Assembly: GCA_964243435.1 (NCBI GenBank)
Contig: CAXTFM010000004.1
Location: 1 to 64,000, forward strand
Direction of reading: 5' to 3'
From: RH-AL1 sp964243435
GTDB lineage: Bacteria; Pseudomonadota; Alphaproteobacteria; Rhizobiales; Beijerinckiaceae
DNA: 64,000 nucleotides
The position numbers and the translations under genes are program-made. Of this stretch, positions 25,702-34,908 are shown in pieces (the stretch's first letter is position 1; every line of letters begins with the position of its first letter). Below the pieces are notes generated by a model. That model was not told the origin of the DNA and did not search any database. It worked only from the letters and a program-made list of their open reading frames with translations.

Positions 25702-26070
25702 CTACTTCTTCTTGCCGGCGATCGGCTTGGCCTTGCCCTTGCGGGTGCGAGCGTTGGTGTGGGTACGCTGACCGCGCACGGGCAACTGACGGCGATGACG
25801 CAGGCCGCGGTAGCATCCGAGGTCCATCAACCGCTTGATGTTGATCGACACCTCGCGGCGCAGGTCACCTTCGACCATGTAGTCGCGGTCGATCGCTTCG
25901 CGGATCTGCAGCACCTCGCTATCGGTCAGCTCGGACACCCGCCGTGCGGCCGGGATCGAAACCTTGTGGCAGATTTCTTCCGCCTTGGTCGCACCGATGC
26001 CGTGGATGTATTGCAACGCGATCACGACGCGCTTGCCCGTGGGGATGTTGACGCCGGCGATACGAGCCAT
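25702..26070 (-). CDS. rpsM: 30S ribosomal protein S13
   Basis: A 122-aa S13, starting MARIAGVNIPTGKRVVIAL and ending with a lysine-rich tail after HRRQLPVRGQRTHTNARTRK. It is the first gene of the alpha operon. GGAGCG lies 7 bp before the ATG. Upstream is not secY-adk, as is usual in Alphaproteobacteria, but the rsmD gene and a terminator-like hairpin, so it needs its own promoter in the 26071-26172 spacer. Confidence 0.98.
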   Translation of the reverse strand: MARIAGVNIPTGKRVVIALQYIHGIGATKAEEICHKVSIPAARRVSELTDSEVLQIREAIDRDYMVEGDLRREVSINIKRLMDLGCYRGLRHRRQLPVRGQRTHTNARTRKGKAKPIAGKKK

Positions 26071-26172
26071 AGTTTACGCTCCATGTCGGCCCGCTGTGCG
26101 GACTCGGATCACCGCGTCCGGTGGAGTTCCGGCCCATGCGGTCGTTGCCTCATGTCCAAACGCGAAAACGGA

Positions 26173-26190
26173 CGGCCTCGCGCGAGGCCG
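26173..26190 (-). terminator. Probable intrinsic terminator after rsmD
   Basis: CGGCCTCG-CG-CGAGGCCG is a perfect 8-bp stem. Read on the minus strand it is followed by TCCGTTTTCG. It lies 88 bp after the rsmD stop and before rpsM, so it should separate the rluB-rsmD transcript from the ribosomal alpha operon. Confidence 0.55.
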
Positions 26191-26277
26191 CCACGTTTCG
26201 AGCGCTTGTGGATGCTGGGGTGGCTAGCGGCTTTCGCCACCCTCGTCAAGTTTGGATGCGTGCCCCGCGCCGGAAGA

Positions 26278-26847
26278 TCATTCCGGATCGCGATCCGGCC
26301 GCCGCCGCAGGAAGACGACGGTCGTGTCGGCGAACACGCGCGTGTCCTGGTGTACGTAGCCGGGCGCATCGTCGGGGGCGGCGCCCGTCGCTTCCTCGAT
26401 GACGACCAGCGCGTCCGGATCGAGCCAGCCACCCTCGCGCAGGGCGTCCAGCGCAGGACGGGCGAGGCCGCGTCCATAGGGCGGGTCGAGAAAGGCGAGG
26501 GCGAAGCGCTCCTGCGGCGGCGCCATACCGAGCTTGCGCGCGTCGCGACGGAAGATGCGCGCCACCCCGCCGAGGCCGAGGGCCTCCATGTTGGCGCGGA
26601 TCAACGCGCGCGCCTCCGTCCCGTCGTCGACGAGGAGGGCCGAGGTCGCGCCGCGCGACAGGGCCTCGAAGGCGAGGGCACCCGTACCGGCGAAGAGGTC
26701 GATGACGCGCCGTCCGGCAACGCCGCCGCAACTGTGCTCGATGATGTTGAACAGCGTTTCGCGGAGCCTGTCGCTCGTTGGCCGGATTTGGTCGGAGGAC
26801 GGCGTCGCCAGCGTCCGGCCACGAAGACGCCCTCCCACGATCCGCAT
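26278..26847 (-). CDS. rsmD: 16S rRNA (guanine-966 N2) methyltransferase RsmD
   Basis: A 189-aa SAM-dependent methyltransferase. MRIVGGRLRGRTL is the characteristic N-terminus, VIDLFAGTGALAFEALSRGA the SAM-binding motif and LAFLDPPYGRG the catalytic DPPY motif. It modifies G966 of 16S rRNA during 30S assembly. Its ATG overlaps the rluB stop by one base (TGATG), so the two RNA-modification genes are coupled. Confidence 0.95.
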   Translation of the reverse strand: MRIVGGRLRGRTLATPSSDQIRPTSDRLRETLFNIIEHSCGGVAGRRVIDLFAGTGALAFEALSRGATSALLVDDGTEARALIRANMEALGLGGVARIFRRDARKLGMAPPQERFALAFLDPPYGRGLARPALDALREGGWLDPDALVVIEEATGAAPDDAPGYVHQDTRVFADTTVVFLRRRPDRDPE

Positions 26848-28718
26848 CAGCGCTTCGGCGCGCCTCGCGGTCCACCGCGCGGCGGCCTGCCGGAAGGCCG
26901 TCCCTTGCCTGGCCCGACTTTGTCCGGTCCGCCCTTGTGCCGTCCGCCCCGGTCCGCTCCGCCCCTGCCCGGGCCAGCCTTGCCCGGTCTAGCCTTGCCC
27001 GGTCCGCTTCTGCCGGGGTCGCTTCTGCCCGATCCGCCCCTATCCGGTCTGCCCCTCCCAACTTCACCCTTGCCCGGTACACTGGCGCCCGGTCTGCCCC
27101 TGCCCGGCCCGCCGCGGCCCGGCGCCTCCCTCGCAGACGCGTTCGTGCCCGCATGCCCTGCCCTCGGCGCGCGTTTCGTTGGAGGCGAGCGATCGTCGCG
27201 GGACGCACGGACCGGCCGGTCGCCACGTCCTCCGTCGCGTGCGGGGCGATCCGGTGTGGCACCGCGTGGGGCGGCACGACCGCCGAACTTCGCCTCGCCG
27301 TCGCGGTGCCGCGCGCCGCGCGCCGCGTCGCCCTGCGGCTTTCCCCGACCAGCTGCGCCGTCGCGCGGCGAGGCACGCTCGCGGCGCGGCCCTTCAAAAG
27401 GTCGTGGCGCGCGTCCCTCGCCGCCCGGCGTGCTCCCGCGCCTCCCCTCGCCGCCCTCGGGGCGTTTGTCGCGAAACGTCCTCGCGCGCTGCCCGCCCGC
27501 TTCGGCGGCACCGTGGCCGCTGCGCGCGACGCGGACGCGTTTGGCCTCGGCTGATGGACTGGCTCGCTTCGGCCCACCTGGCCGTGGCGCCGGCCGGACC
27601 TGCGCGCGCCGCTCCACGGCGATGGTGCGATCGTGACGGTCCTTCGTCGCCGTACGTTCGACGCGCACGCGCGGTCCCCGCAAGTCCGGCTCCGTGGGGC
27701 GCAGGGCGGAAACGTGGCGGCGCGGCGCGTCATGCGCGCGGGGCTGACGCTCGCGGCGCGGCGCGTCCGCGTCCGGCGGAACGGCGGCGGACCGTTCGCG
27801 CAATCCCAAGGTCCGCTTCGCGCGTCCACGATCCGGCGCGACGGTCACCGGCTCGTCGGGCACCGCACCGCGTTCGCGGAAGTCGGCGCCGGCGGCCGCC
27901 GCCAAGCCGTCGCCGAGCTGGTCGCGCAGCACGCGGGTGCGCACCTCCTCCACAGCGCCCTCGGGCAGGTCGAGGAGCTGGAACGGGCCGAAGGACAGGC
28001 GGATGAGGCGGTTCACCTCCAGACCGAGATGTTCGAGCACGCGCTTGATTTCACGGTTCTTGCCTTCGCGCAGCCCCATGGTGAGCCAGCAGTTGCTACC
28101 CTGGATGCGGTCCAGCTTGGCCTCGATGCCGGCATAGCTGACGCCGTCGACCGTGATGCCGGCGGCCAGCGCGTCGAGGCTCGCCTGATCGGTTTCGCCC
28201 TTGGCGCGCACGCGGTAGCGACGCAGCCAACCGGTGTCGGGCAACTCCAGCACGCGGGCGAGGCCGCCGTCGTTGGTCAGCAGCAGCAGGCCTTCGGTAT
28301 TGATGTCGAGCCGGCCGATGGTGACGATGCGGGGCCCGTCCGGCCAGTGCTCGCGGAGGTACGCGGCGACCGTGTCCCGTCCTTCGGGATCGTGGTCGCT
28401 GGTGATGAGGCCGCGCGGCTTGTGGAACAGGAACAGGCGCGTCTTTTCCGCTCCGGGCAGCGGCGCACCGTCAACGGTGACGAGGTCGTCCGGCCCGACG
28501 TCGCGGGCGGGGCTGGACAGCACCTCGCCATTGACGGCGACACGGCCCGCGGTCACCCAGGCCTCCGCGTCACGGCGCGAGCACAGGCCGGCGCGCGCCA
28601 TCGCCTTGGCGACGCGCTGCCGCTCCGGCCGGGGCGGCGTCGCGATGGCGGGCGGCTCGGCCAACGCCACCTCGCGCGACCGCGGCTTGCGCGGTGGTTT
28701 CTCCTCGTGTCCGGTCAT
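26847..28718 (-). CDS. rluB: 23S rRNA pseudouridine synthase RluB-like with long disordered C-terminal tail
   Basis: A 623-aa protein; RluB/RsuA enzymes are usually about 250-350 aa. An S4 RNA-binding domain (about 34-84, with MARAGLCSRRDAEAWV) precedes the pseudouridine synthase domain (about 94-270) with catalytic Asp138 in GRLDINTEGLLLLTNDG and GLREGKNREIKRVLEHLG. After residue 271 about 350 residues of Arg, Gly, Pro, Lys and Ala follow with no predicted fold, ending in GPGKxRP-like repeats. Long RG-rich tails on this enzyme occur in Rhizobiales, but this one is more than half the protein. It may add RNA or ribosome affinity. Confidence 0.9.
   Translation of the reverse strand: MTGHEEKPPRKPRSREVALAEPPAIATPPRPERQRVAKAMARAGLCSRRDAEAWVTAGRVAVNGEVLSSPARDVGPDDLVTVDGAPLPGAEKTRLFLFHKPRGLITSDHDPEGRDTVAAYLREHWPDGPRIVTIGRLDINTEGLLLLTNDGGLARVLELPDTGWLRRYRVRAKGETDQASLDALAAGITVDGVSYAGIEAKLDRIQGSNCWLTMGLREGKNREIKRVLEHLGLEVNRLIRLSFGPFQLLDLPEGAVEEVRTRVLRDQLGDGLAAAAGADFRERGAVPDEPVTVAPDRGRAKRTLGLRERSAAVPPDADAPRRERQPRAHDAPRRHVSALRPTEPDLRGPRVRVERTATKDRHDRTIAVERRAQVRPAPRPGGPKRASPSAEAKRVRVARSGHGAAEAGGQRARTFRDKRPEGGEGRRGSTPGGEGRAPRPFEGPRRERASPRDGAAGRGKPQGDAARGARHRDGEAKFGGRAAPRGATPDRPARDGGRGDRPVRASRDDRSPPTKRAPRAGHAGTNASAREAPGRGGPGRGRPGASVPGKGEVGRGRPDRGGSGRSDPGRSGPGKARPGKAGPGRGGADRGGRHKGGPDKVGPGKGRPSGRPPRGGPRGAPKR
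26887..27125 (-). repeat. Degenerate short tandem repeat coding the RluB tail
   Basis: Imperfect units of about 12-15 bp around GCCCGGTCCGCCC recur here in phase. On the minus strand they encode repeats such as GPGKARPGKAGPGRGGADRG. The repeats probably expand and contract by slippage, so length variation between strains is expected. Confidence 0.65.
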
Positions 28719-28760
28719 TGCCCTTGATACAGGGGTGCGCTTGAAAAGGAAACGCGTGGC

Positions 28761-29228
28761 ATGACCGGCTCGCGACGAACGCCGATGGAGCTGGCGCTCG
28801 ATGCGGCCCGTGCCGCGGCGGCGTGCGGCGAGGTGCCGGTCGGCGCGGTGGTGCTGCGCGCCGGGACCGTCCTCTCTCGCGCGCACAATCGCACGGTCCG
28901 CGACCGCGACCCCACCGCCCATGCGGAGCTGCTCGCGATCCGCGCAGCTTGCGCGGCGCTCGGCAGCGAACGCCTCACCGGCTGCGATCTTTACGTCACG
29001 CTGGAGCCCTGCGCCATGTGCGCGGCCGCGGTCTCCTTCGCCCGCATCCGGCGGCTGTACTGGGGATGCGACGATCCCAAGGGCGGTGCAGTGGAGAGCG
29101 GGCCGCGCTTCTTCGCCCAGCCTACCTGCCATCATGCGCCCGAATGCTACGGCGGTCTCGGCGCCAGCGAGGCGCAACGCCTGCTGCGCGAGTTCTTCGC
29201 CGCGCGCCGTACCCGGCCCGGCGCGTAG
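28761..29228 (+). CDS. tadA: tRNA-specific adenosine-34 deaminase TadA
   Basis: A 155-aa zinc deaminase that makes inosine at the wobble base of tRNA-Arg(ACG). The zinc and proton-shuttle motif is PTAHAELLAIR and the second zinc motif is LEPCAMCAAAVSFARI. It is divergent from rluB with 42 bp between start codons, a common Rhizobiales arrangement. Confidence 0.95.
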   Translation: MTGSRRTPMELALDAARAAAACGEVPVGAVVLRAGTVLSRAHNRTVRDRDPTAHAELLAIRAACAALGSERLTGCDLYVTLEPCAMCAAAVSFARIRRLYWGCDDPKGGAVESGPRFFAQPTCHHAPECYGGLGASEAQRLLREFFAARRTRPGA

Positions 29229-29430
29229 AAGACGCATCTCCCGCCACCTCGAAGACCAGGCCGTTCCGCCCGGACGACGCGAGTTGCGGCCCGTGCGCGA
29301 CAGGGGTGTCGGGACGATACCGTGACGGCGCCGCAACCTTGACACTTCGCCGAGCCAGCCCCTAGACCCGATGGAGTTATCGGCGCGACCGTTCCGCCGG
29401 GGTTTTTCGCGCGGCGAGGTGTTCCCGCTC

Positions 29431-30465
29431 ATGACTTCCGCAACCATCGATGCCGCACGCGGGCTGGAGGGCGACCTGTTGCCCGTCGCGGCAGCAAAGC
29501 CGAAGCTCCGCATCTTCCTGTGCGCGCCGCGGGGCTTCTGCGCCGGCGTGGTCCGGGCCATCGACGCGGTCGAACAGGCGCTGCGCATCTACGGCGCGCC
29601 GGTCTACGTGCGCCACGAGATCGTCCACAACAAATACGTCGTCGAGGGCCTCAAGGCCAAGGGCGCCGTGTTCGTCGAGGAACTGTCAGAGATCCCCGAC
29701 ACGGACAAGCCGGTGATCTTCTCCGCCCATGGCGTCCCGAAGTCGATCCCGACCGAGGCCGGGCGCCGCAACTTCCACGCCATCGACGCGACATGCCCGC
29801 TGGTGACCAAGGTGCATCGCGAAGCGCAGTCGCATTTCAAGCGCGGGCGGCAGATCCTCCTCGTCGGCCATGCCGGCCATCCCGAGGTGGTGGGCACGCT
29901 GGGCCAGCTTCCCGCCGGCTCCATCCTGCTGGTGCAAACGCCCGAGGACATCGACGTGCTGGCCGTCGCCGACGAGGCCAACCTTGCCTACGTTACCCAG
30001 ACCACACTGTCGGTCGACGACACCAAGCAGATGGTCGATCGGCTGCACCAGCGCTTTCCGATGATCGTGGGGCCGCAGCGCGAGGACATCTGCTACGCCA
30101 CCACCAACCGCCAGGAGGCGGTGAAGCGCATCGCGCCGACGGTCGACGCACTGATCGTGGTCGGCTCGTCGAACTCGTCGAACTCGCAGCGCCTCAAGGA
30201 GGTGGCGGAGCGCTCGGGTTGCCCGCTGGCCCGGCTCGTGCTGCGCGCCGACGACGTCGAGTGGGACCTGTTCACCGACATCGCGACGCTCGGCATCACT
30301 GCCGGCGCCTCGGCGCCCGAGGTGCTCGTCGAGGAGATCATGGACGCCTTCGCCGCGCGCTTCGAACTTGCCATCGAGATCGTGTCGACCGCCGACGAGA
30401 GCGTGTTCTTCCCCCTGCCGCGTGAACTGCGCCCGGTGTTGCAGGGTCAGCCGATCACGGCCTGA
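29431..30465 (+). CDS. ispH: 4-hydroxy-3-methylbut-2-enyl diphosphate reductase IspH
   Basis: A 344-aa enzyme of the last step of the MEP isoprenoid pathway. The three cluster cysteines are in APRGFCAGVVRAI, DATCPLVTKVHRE and ERSGCPLARL. VVGSSNSSNSQRLKEVA binds substrate. ATG 29431 is chosen over the ATG at 29371 because the extra 20 residues look unconserved and GAGGTG lies before it. The last 19 bp overlap convergently with the end of purD. Confidence 0.96.
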   Translation: MTSATIDAARGLEGDLLPVAAAKPKLRIFLCAPRGFCAGVVRAIDAVEQALRIYGAPVYVRHEIVHNKYVVEGLKAKGAVFVEELSEIPDTDKPVIFSAHGVPKSIPTEAGRRNFHAIDATCPLVTKVHREAQSHFKRGRQILLVGHAGHPEVVGTLGQLPAGSILLVQTPEDIDVLAVADEANLAYVTQTTLSVDDTKQMVDRLHQRFPMIVGPQREDICYATTNRQEAVKRIAPTVDALIVVGSSNSSNSQRLKEVAERSGCPLARLVLRADDVEWDLFTDIATLGITAGASAPEVLVEEIMDAFAARFELAIEIVSTADESVFFPLPRELRPVLQGQPITA

Positions 30466-31721
30466 CGCGGCGTGGCGAGTCCCTCAACGGCCGCCCTTGC
30501 CGCGATGTCGCGACGGTAGAAACCGTCCGCCCATTCGATCCGCGCCACGGCACGGTAGGCGGTGTCGCGGGCGTCCCCGACCGTTGCGCCGGTCGCGGTG
30601 ACGTTGAGCACGCGGCCGCCCGCGGCGACGAGGACGCCGTCGCGCAGCGCCGTGCCGGCGTGGGTCACGCCATCGATGCCGTCGAGGCCGCGGATGACCC
30701 CGCCCGTTCGCGGTGCGCCGGGATAGCCGGCTGCGGCGATCACCACGCTGACCGCAAACCTGTCCGACAGGCGCACGGGGTCCTCCGGCAGGTGCCCGTC
30801 CGCGCAGGCGCGCAGCAGGGCGAGCAGGTCGTCCTCCAATCGCGGCAGCATGGCCTGCGTTTCGGGATCGCCGAAGCGCACGTTGTATTCGATGAGCTGC
30901 GGCCCGTCGGCACCGATCATCAGCCCGGCGAACAGCACGCCCTTGAACGGCGCGCCTTCGGCGGCCATGCCGGCCAGCGTTGGCGCGACGATCTCCGCCA
31001 TTACGCGCGCCGTCATCGCCGCGTCGAGGATCGCCGCCGGCGAGAACGCGCCCATGCCGCCGGTGTTGGGGCCGGTGTCGCCCTCGCCGACGCGCTTGTG
31101 GTCCTGTGCGGACGCGAAGGGAAGGGCGCGCCTGCCGTCGCAGAGCGCGAAGAACGACGCTTCCTCGCCGGCCAGCACCGTCTCGATCACCACGGCGGCG
31201 CCGGGCGTGGCGAAGATCGCGTCGAGCGCCGCTTCGGCCTCGGTGGTCGTCGCGGCGACGGTGACGCCCTTGCCGCTCGCGAGGCCGTCGGCCTTGACGA
31301 CGATCGGCGCGCCGACCTCGCCGAGGTACGCGCGCGCCGCCGCAAGCGCGTCGAAGCAGCGGTAGGCGGCGGTTGGGATCGCATGACGGGCGCAGAACGC
31401 CTTGGTGAAGCTTTTGGACCCTTCGAGCCGCGCGGCGGCGCGCGAGGGACCGAAGGCGGCGATGCCGGCCGACTCCAGCGCATCGACGAGGCCCCCGACG
31501 AGCGGGGCTTCCGGTCCGACCACGACGAAGTCGACGGCGTGGTCGCGGCAGATGTCGGTCACCGCCGCATGATCCGCGAGGTCGAGCGCGAGGCAGGTCG
31601 CGACCTTCGCGATGCCGGGATTGCCCGGCGCGGCGTAGAGTTTGGACAGCAGCGGGCTCTTCGCCAGCGCCAGCGCCATGGCGTGTTCGCGTCCGCCCGA
31701 CCCGAGCAGCAGCACCCTCAT
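30447..31721 (-). CDS. purD: Phosphoribosylamine-glycine ligase
   Basis: A 424-aa ATP-grasp enzyme of purine biosynthesis. MRVLLLGSGGREHAMALAL is the family start; FVVVGPEAPLVGGLVDAL, IVVKADGLASGKGVTVA and EYNVRFGDPETQAMLPRLE are the conserved ligand and metal sites. The ATG overlaps the mutL stop as ATGA, so it is translated from the mutL transcript. It converges with ispH. Confidence 0.96.
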   Translation of the reverse strand: MRVLLLGSGGREHAMALALAKSPLLSKLYAAPGNPGIAKVATCLALDLADHAAVTDICRDHAVDFVVVGPEAPLVGGLVDALESAGIAAFGPSRAAARLEGSKSFTKAFCARHAIPTAAYRCFDALAAARAYLGEVGAPIVVKADGLASGKGVTVAATTTEAEAALDAIFATPGAAVVIETVLAGEEASFFALCDGRRALPFASAQDHKRVGEGDTGPNTGGMGAFSPAAILDAAMTARVMAEIVAPTLAGMAAEGAPFKGVLFAGLMIGADGPQLIEYNVRFGDPETQAMLPRLEDDLLALLRACADGHLPEDPVRLSDRFAVSVVIAAAGYPGAPRTGGVIRGLDGIDGVTHAGTALRDGVLVAAGGRVLNVTATGATVGDARDTAYRAVARIEWADGFYRRDIAARAAVEGLATPRQAVIG

Positions 31722-33517
31722 CGCCGGCCGAACATTCGCTCGATGTCGGCGAGCTTGAGTTCGACATAGGTTGGGCGTCCGTGGTTGCACTGGCCCGACC
31801 CCGGCGTTTCCTCCATCGCGCGCAGCAGCGCGTTCATCTCGTCGCCATCGAGCCGGCGCCCGGCGCGCACCGAGCGATGGCACGCGAAGGTCGCGAGCGT
31901 GTGGTCGAGCCGGCGCTCGAGCGGCAGCGTCCCGGCCTCGTCGGCGGCAAGTGCGCGGGCGAGGTCGCGCAGGAGTGGTGCGGCATCGACCGCCCCAAGC
32001 GCTGCGGGCGTTTCACGCACCAGCATCGCACCTGCGCCGAAGGCGTCGAGCACGAGGCCGAGATCGGCCAGCAGCGCCGCCGCGTCGGTGAGGCGCTCGA
32101 CATCGCGCGGTTCCAACTCGACCACCGCGGGGATCAAGAGGAGTTGGCGCGCCACCGCGCCGACGTCACGCTCGCGCTTCAAGCGCTCGTAGACGAGGCG
32201 CTCGTGCGCCGCATGCTGGTCGACGATGACGATGCCGTCGCGGGTTTGCGCGACGATGTAGGTGTCATGAAGTTGCGCGCGGGCGGCGCCGAGCGGCATG
32301 GCGACCGCTTCGGGCGGCAGCGGCGCGGCGGCGGCGCTGAGGTCGGCGCGCGGCGCGTCGTCGAGGAAGGCGGCCTGTGCCCCTTCAGCGACGCCGAAGC
32401 CCGGCGGCGCGCTCGGCGAAGTCGCCGCCGACCAGGCGGCGGACCGCGCCGCCGCGTCCGGCCGCGAGCCGAAACCGGGCCGGGCGAAACGCGCGAAGGC
32501 GCTGCCCGGCGTCGCCCGGTGCAGCGCGGCGGCGAGCGTCTGCTTCAGAGCACCGACGACGAGCCCGCGCACCAGCCCCGGATCGCGGAAGCGCACCTCG
32601 GCCTTGGCGGGATGCACGTTGACGTCGACGTCGCGCGCGTCGCAGCCGACGAACAACGCCACCACCGGGCAGCGCCCGGCGGGGACGTAATCGACATAGG
32701 CGGCGCGCACGGCCCCGAGCAGCAGCTTGTCGCGTACCGCGCGCCCGTTGACGTACAGGTAAAGGCCAGCGGCGTCGCCGCGATGCCACGTCGGCAGCCC
32801 GGCGAAGCCGTCGAGCGTCACGCCTTCGCGCACGGCCGCGACGGCGAGCGCGTTGGCGCGGAACTCGCGGCCGATCACCTGCGTCAGCCGGTCGAGCAGC
32901 CCGTCCGGCCCGGCGGCGCAGGGGACGTGGTCGAACGGTGCCGTGTCCGTGGCATGCAGGGCGAAACGCACGTGCGGGTGCGCCATGGCAAGGCGTTGCA
33001 CCACCTCGGCCACCGCGCGCGCTTCCGCCCGATCGGACTTGAGAAACTTGAGGCGCGCCGGCGTCGCCGCGAAAAGATCACGGACCTCGACGCGCGTGCC
33101 GGTCGACTGCGCGCCCGGCCGCACCGGCCCCTTGCGCCCGGCATCGACGGTGAGAACGATGCCGTTCGCCGCGCCGGCGGTCCGCGTCGCCACTGTGACC
33201 AGGGCGACGGAGGCGATGGAGGGCAGAGCCTCGCCGCGAAACCCGAGGGTCGCGATGGATTGAAGGTCGCCGGTCGGCAGCTTGGAAGTGGCGTGGCGCT
33301 CGACGGCGAGGTCGAGGTCGACGGCATCCATGCCGCAGCCGTCGTCGATGACGCGGATCGAGCGGCGCCCGCCGGCCTCGATTGCAACGTCGATGCGACG
33401 CGCACCCGCGTCGAGCGCGTTTTCCACCAGTTCTTTCACAGCGGAAGCTGGGCGCTCGACCACCTCGCCCGCGGCGATGCGGTCGATCAGCACGCGGTCG
33501 AGCTTCTGGATCGCCAT
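31718..33517 (-). CDS. mutL: DNA mismatch repair protein MutL
   Basis: A 599-aa GHKL ATPase. Motifs: ELVENALDAGA, IDDGCGMDAVDL, RHATSKLPTGDL and GFRGEALPSIASV. The C-terminal domain has DQHAAHERLVYE, the metal-dependent endonuclease motif of MutL from bacteria without MutH. An Ala/Pro-rich linker of about 80 residues joins the halves. Its stop overlaps the purD start. Confidence 0.96.
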   Translation of the reverse strand: MAIQKLDRVLIDRIAAGEVVERPASAVKELVENALDAGARRIDVAIEAGGRRSIRVIDDGCGMDAVDLDLAVERHATSKLPTGDLQSIATLGFRGEALPSIASVALVTVATRTAGAANGIVLTVDAGRKGPVRPGAQSTGTRVEVRDLFAATPARLKFLKSDRAEARAVAEVVQRLAMAHPHVRFALHATDTAPFDHVPCAAGPDGLLDRLTQVIGREFRANALAVAAVREGVTLDGFAGLPTWHRGDAAGLYLYVNGRAVRDKLLLGAVRAAYVDYVPAGRCPVVALFVGCDARDVDVNVHPAKAEVRFRDPGLVRGLVVGALKQTLAAALHRATPGSAFARFARPGFGSRPDAAARSAAWSAATSPSAPPGFGVAEGAQAAFLDDAPRADLSAAAAPLPPEAVAMPLGAARAQLHDTYIVAQTRDGIVIVDQHAAHERLVYERLKRERDVGAVARQLLLIPAVVELEPRDVERLTDAAALLADLGLVLDAFGAGAMLVRETPAALGAVDAAPLLRDLARALAADEAGTLPLERRLDHTLATFACHRSVRAGRRLDGDEMNALLRAMEETPGSGQCNHGRPTYVELKLADIERMFGRR

Positions 33518-33584
33518 CGGTCACATCTAGCGCGCCGCGTTCCGGCGCGCCACAGGCGCCGTCACACCGTCCCCGCCTATCGGA

Positions 33585-34889
33585 TCAGGCCATGCCGACC
33601 GGTTTGCCGGCGATGGTGACGAGCAGCGCGCCGTCGCCGAGCAGCCGTTTCGCGGCGCGGGCGGCATCCGCCACCGTCACCGCCGCGATCTTCTCGTTGC
33701 GCGTGTCGAGGCGGTCGACGTCGTAGCCGTCGAGCTGCAGGCTGACGAGGTGGCCGGCGATCTTGCGCGAGGTATCGAAGCGCAGGGCGTAGGAGCCGAC
33801 GAGGTACTGCTTGGCCTTAGTGAGTTCGCCGTCGCCGACGCCGTCGCGGGCGAGACGATCAACCTCGGCACGAATCACGTCGATCGCTTCAAGAGCGCGG
33901 TCGTTCTTGGTCGAGGTCGCACCGACGAACATGGCGGCGTGGTCGAGTTCGCTGTTCTGCGAATATACGGAGTAGCACAATCCGCGCTTCTCCCGAACCT
34001 CCTTGTAGAGGCGCGAGGTAAAGGCGCCGGCGCCGAGGCAGTGGTTGACCACTGTCGCCGCGTGGTAGTCGGGATCGCCGCGCATGATGCCCTGGCGGCC
34101 GAAGCGGATCGTCGATTGCGGGAGATCGATGGTGCGGATGTGTCGCGTGCCGACGCCGCCGAGCGTGACGGCCGGCACCGGTGCGAGATCCGCCTGCCCG
34201 GGGAGCGGCGCGAAGACGCGGTCGAGTTCGGCCGCGAGCGTCGCGGCGTCGATGGCGCCGACGACGGCGACCTTGAGGTTGTCGCGCGCCATGAAGCATG
34301 TGCGCAGGGCGACGAGATCCTCGCGCGTGATCGTCTCGAGGATATCGAGGTCGCCCTTCACCGGCTGGCCGTAGGGGTGGTCGGGGTAGCCGTAGGTGCG
34401 GAACAGGCGCGCCGCCGCGTGCTCCGGGTCGTTCAGCTCGGAGCGCAGCGACGCCGCGATCTGGCTGCGTACCCGCTCCAGCGCGTCGGGGTCGAGGCGC
34501 GCCTGTCCGACGGCGAGGGCGAGCAGCTCGAAGGCACGACCGGCGTGGCGCGACAGCGTCTTCAAGCGACCCTGCAGCGCATCGCGATCGGCGGAGAAGG
34601 ACAGCTCGATCGCGTGGTCGTCGAGCGCCTGATGAAAGGCGGCGCTGTCGAGGTCGCCGGCACCCTCGTCGAGAAGCCCGGCGAGCAGCGTCGCGACGCC
34701 CGGCTTGTTCATCGGATCCTGCGCCGCGCCGCCCTTGAAGCCGAAGTTCACGGCGAGCAACGGGATGGTGTAGTCCTCGACGAGCCACGCCTCGATGCCG
34801 GCCGCCGAGCGCACCTTCTGCACCCGCGCCGCCCGTGACGCGGCGTGGATGGCTGGATCGGTCAGCGTGTCAGCCTGTGCGCTTACCAT
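33585..34889 (-). CDS. M16-family peptidase, non-catalytic subunit
   Basis: A 434-aa protein of the mitochondrial-processing-peptidase-like M16B family. The zinc HxxEH site is missing: the expected place reads GVATLLAGLLDEGAG. The C-terminal R/Y motif is kept (TSRLYKEVREKRGLCYSVY), which in M16B supplies residues to the partner's active site. It lies 19 bp after the catalytic M16 gene, so the two probably form a heterodimer like alpha and beta MPP. No signal peptide was seen. Confidence 0.9.
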   Translation of the reverse strand: MVSAQADTLTDPAIHAASRAARVQKVRSAAGIEAWLVEDYTIPLLAVNFGFKGGAAQDPMNKPGVATLLAGLLDEGAGDLDSAAFHQALDDHAIELSFSADRDALQGRLKTLSRHAGRAFELLALAVGQARLDPDALERVRSQIAASLRSELNDPEHAAARLFRTYGYPDHPYGQPVKGDLDILETITREDLVALRTCFMARDNLKVAVVGAIDAATLAAELDRVFAPLPGQADLAPVPAVTLGGVGTRHIRTIDLPQSTIRFGRQGIMRGDPDYHAATVVNHCLGAGAFTSRLYKEVREKRGLCYSVYSQNSELDHAAMFVGATSTKNDRALEAIDVIRAEVDRLARDGVGDGELTKAKQYLVGSYALRFDTSRKIAGHLVSLQLDGYDVDRLDTRNEKIAAVTVADAARAAKRLLGDGALLVTIAGKPVGMA

Positions 34890-34908
34890 GGCGAATCGAC
34901 CTCGGATC

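Noticed and set aside
25759..27636. 625-codon plus-strand frame rich in PLPGP-like repeats
   Set aside because: It is antisense to rpsM, rsmD and rluB; its repeats mirror the rluB tail and it has no domain or ribosome binding site support.
31781..33619. 612-codon plus-strand frame
   Set aside because: Antisense to mutL; composition is Arg/Ala/Gly-rich with no recognisable domain.
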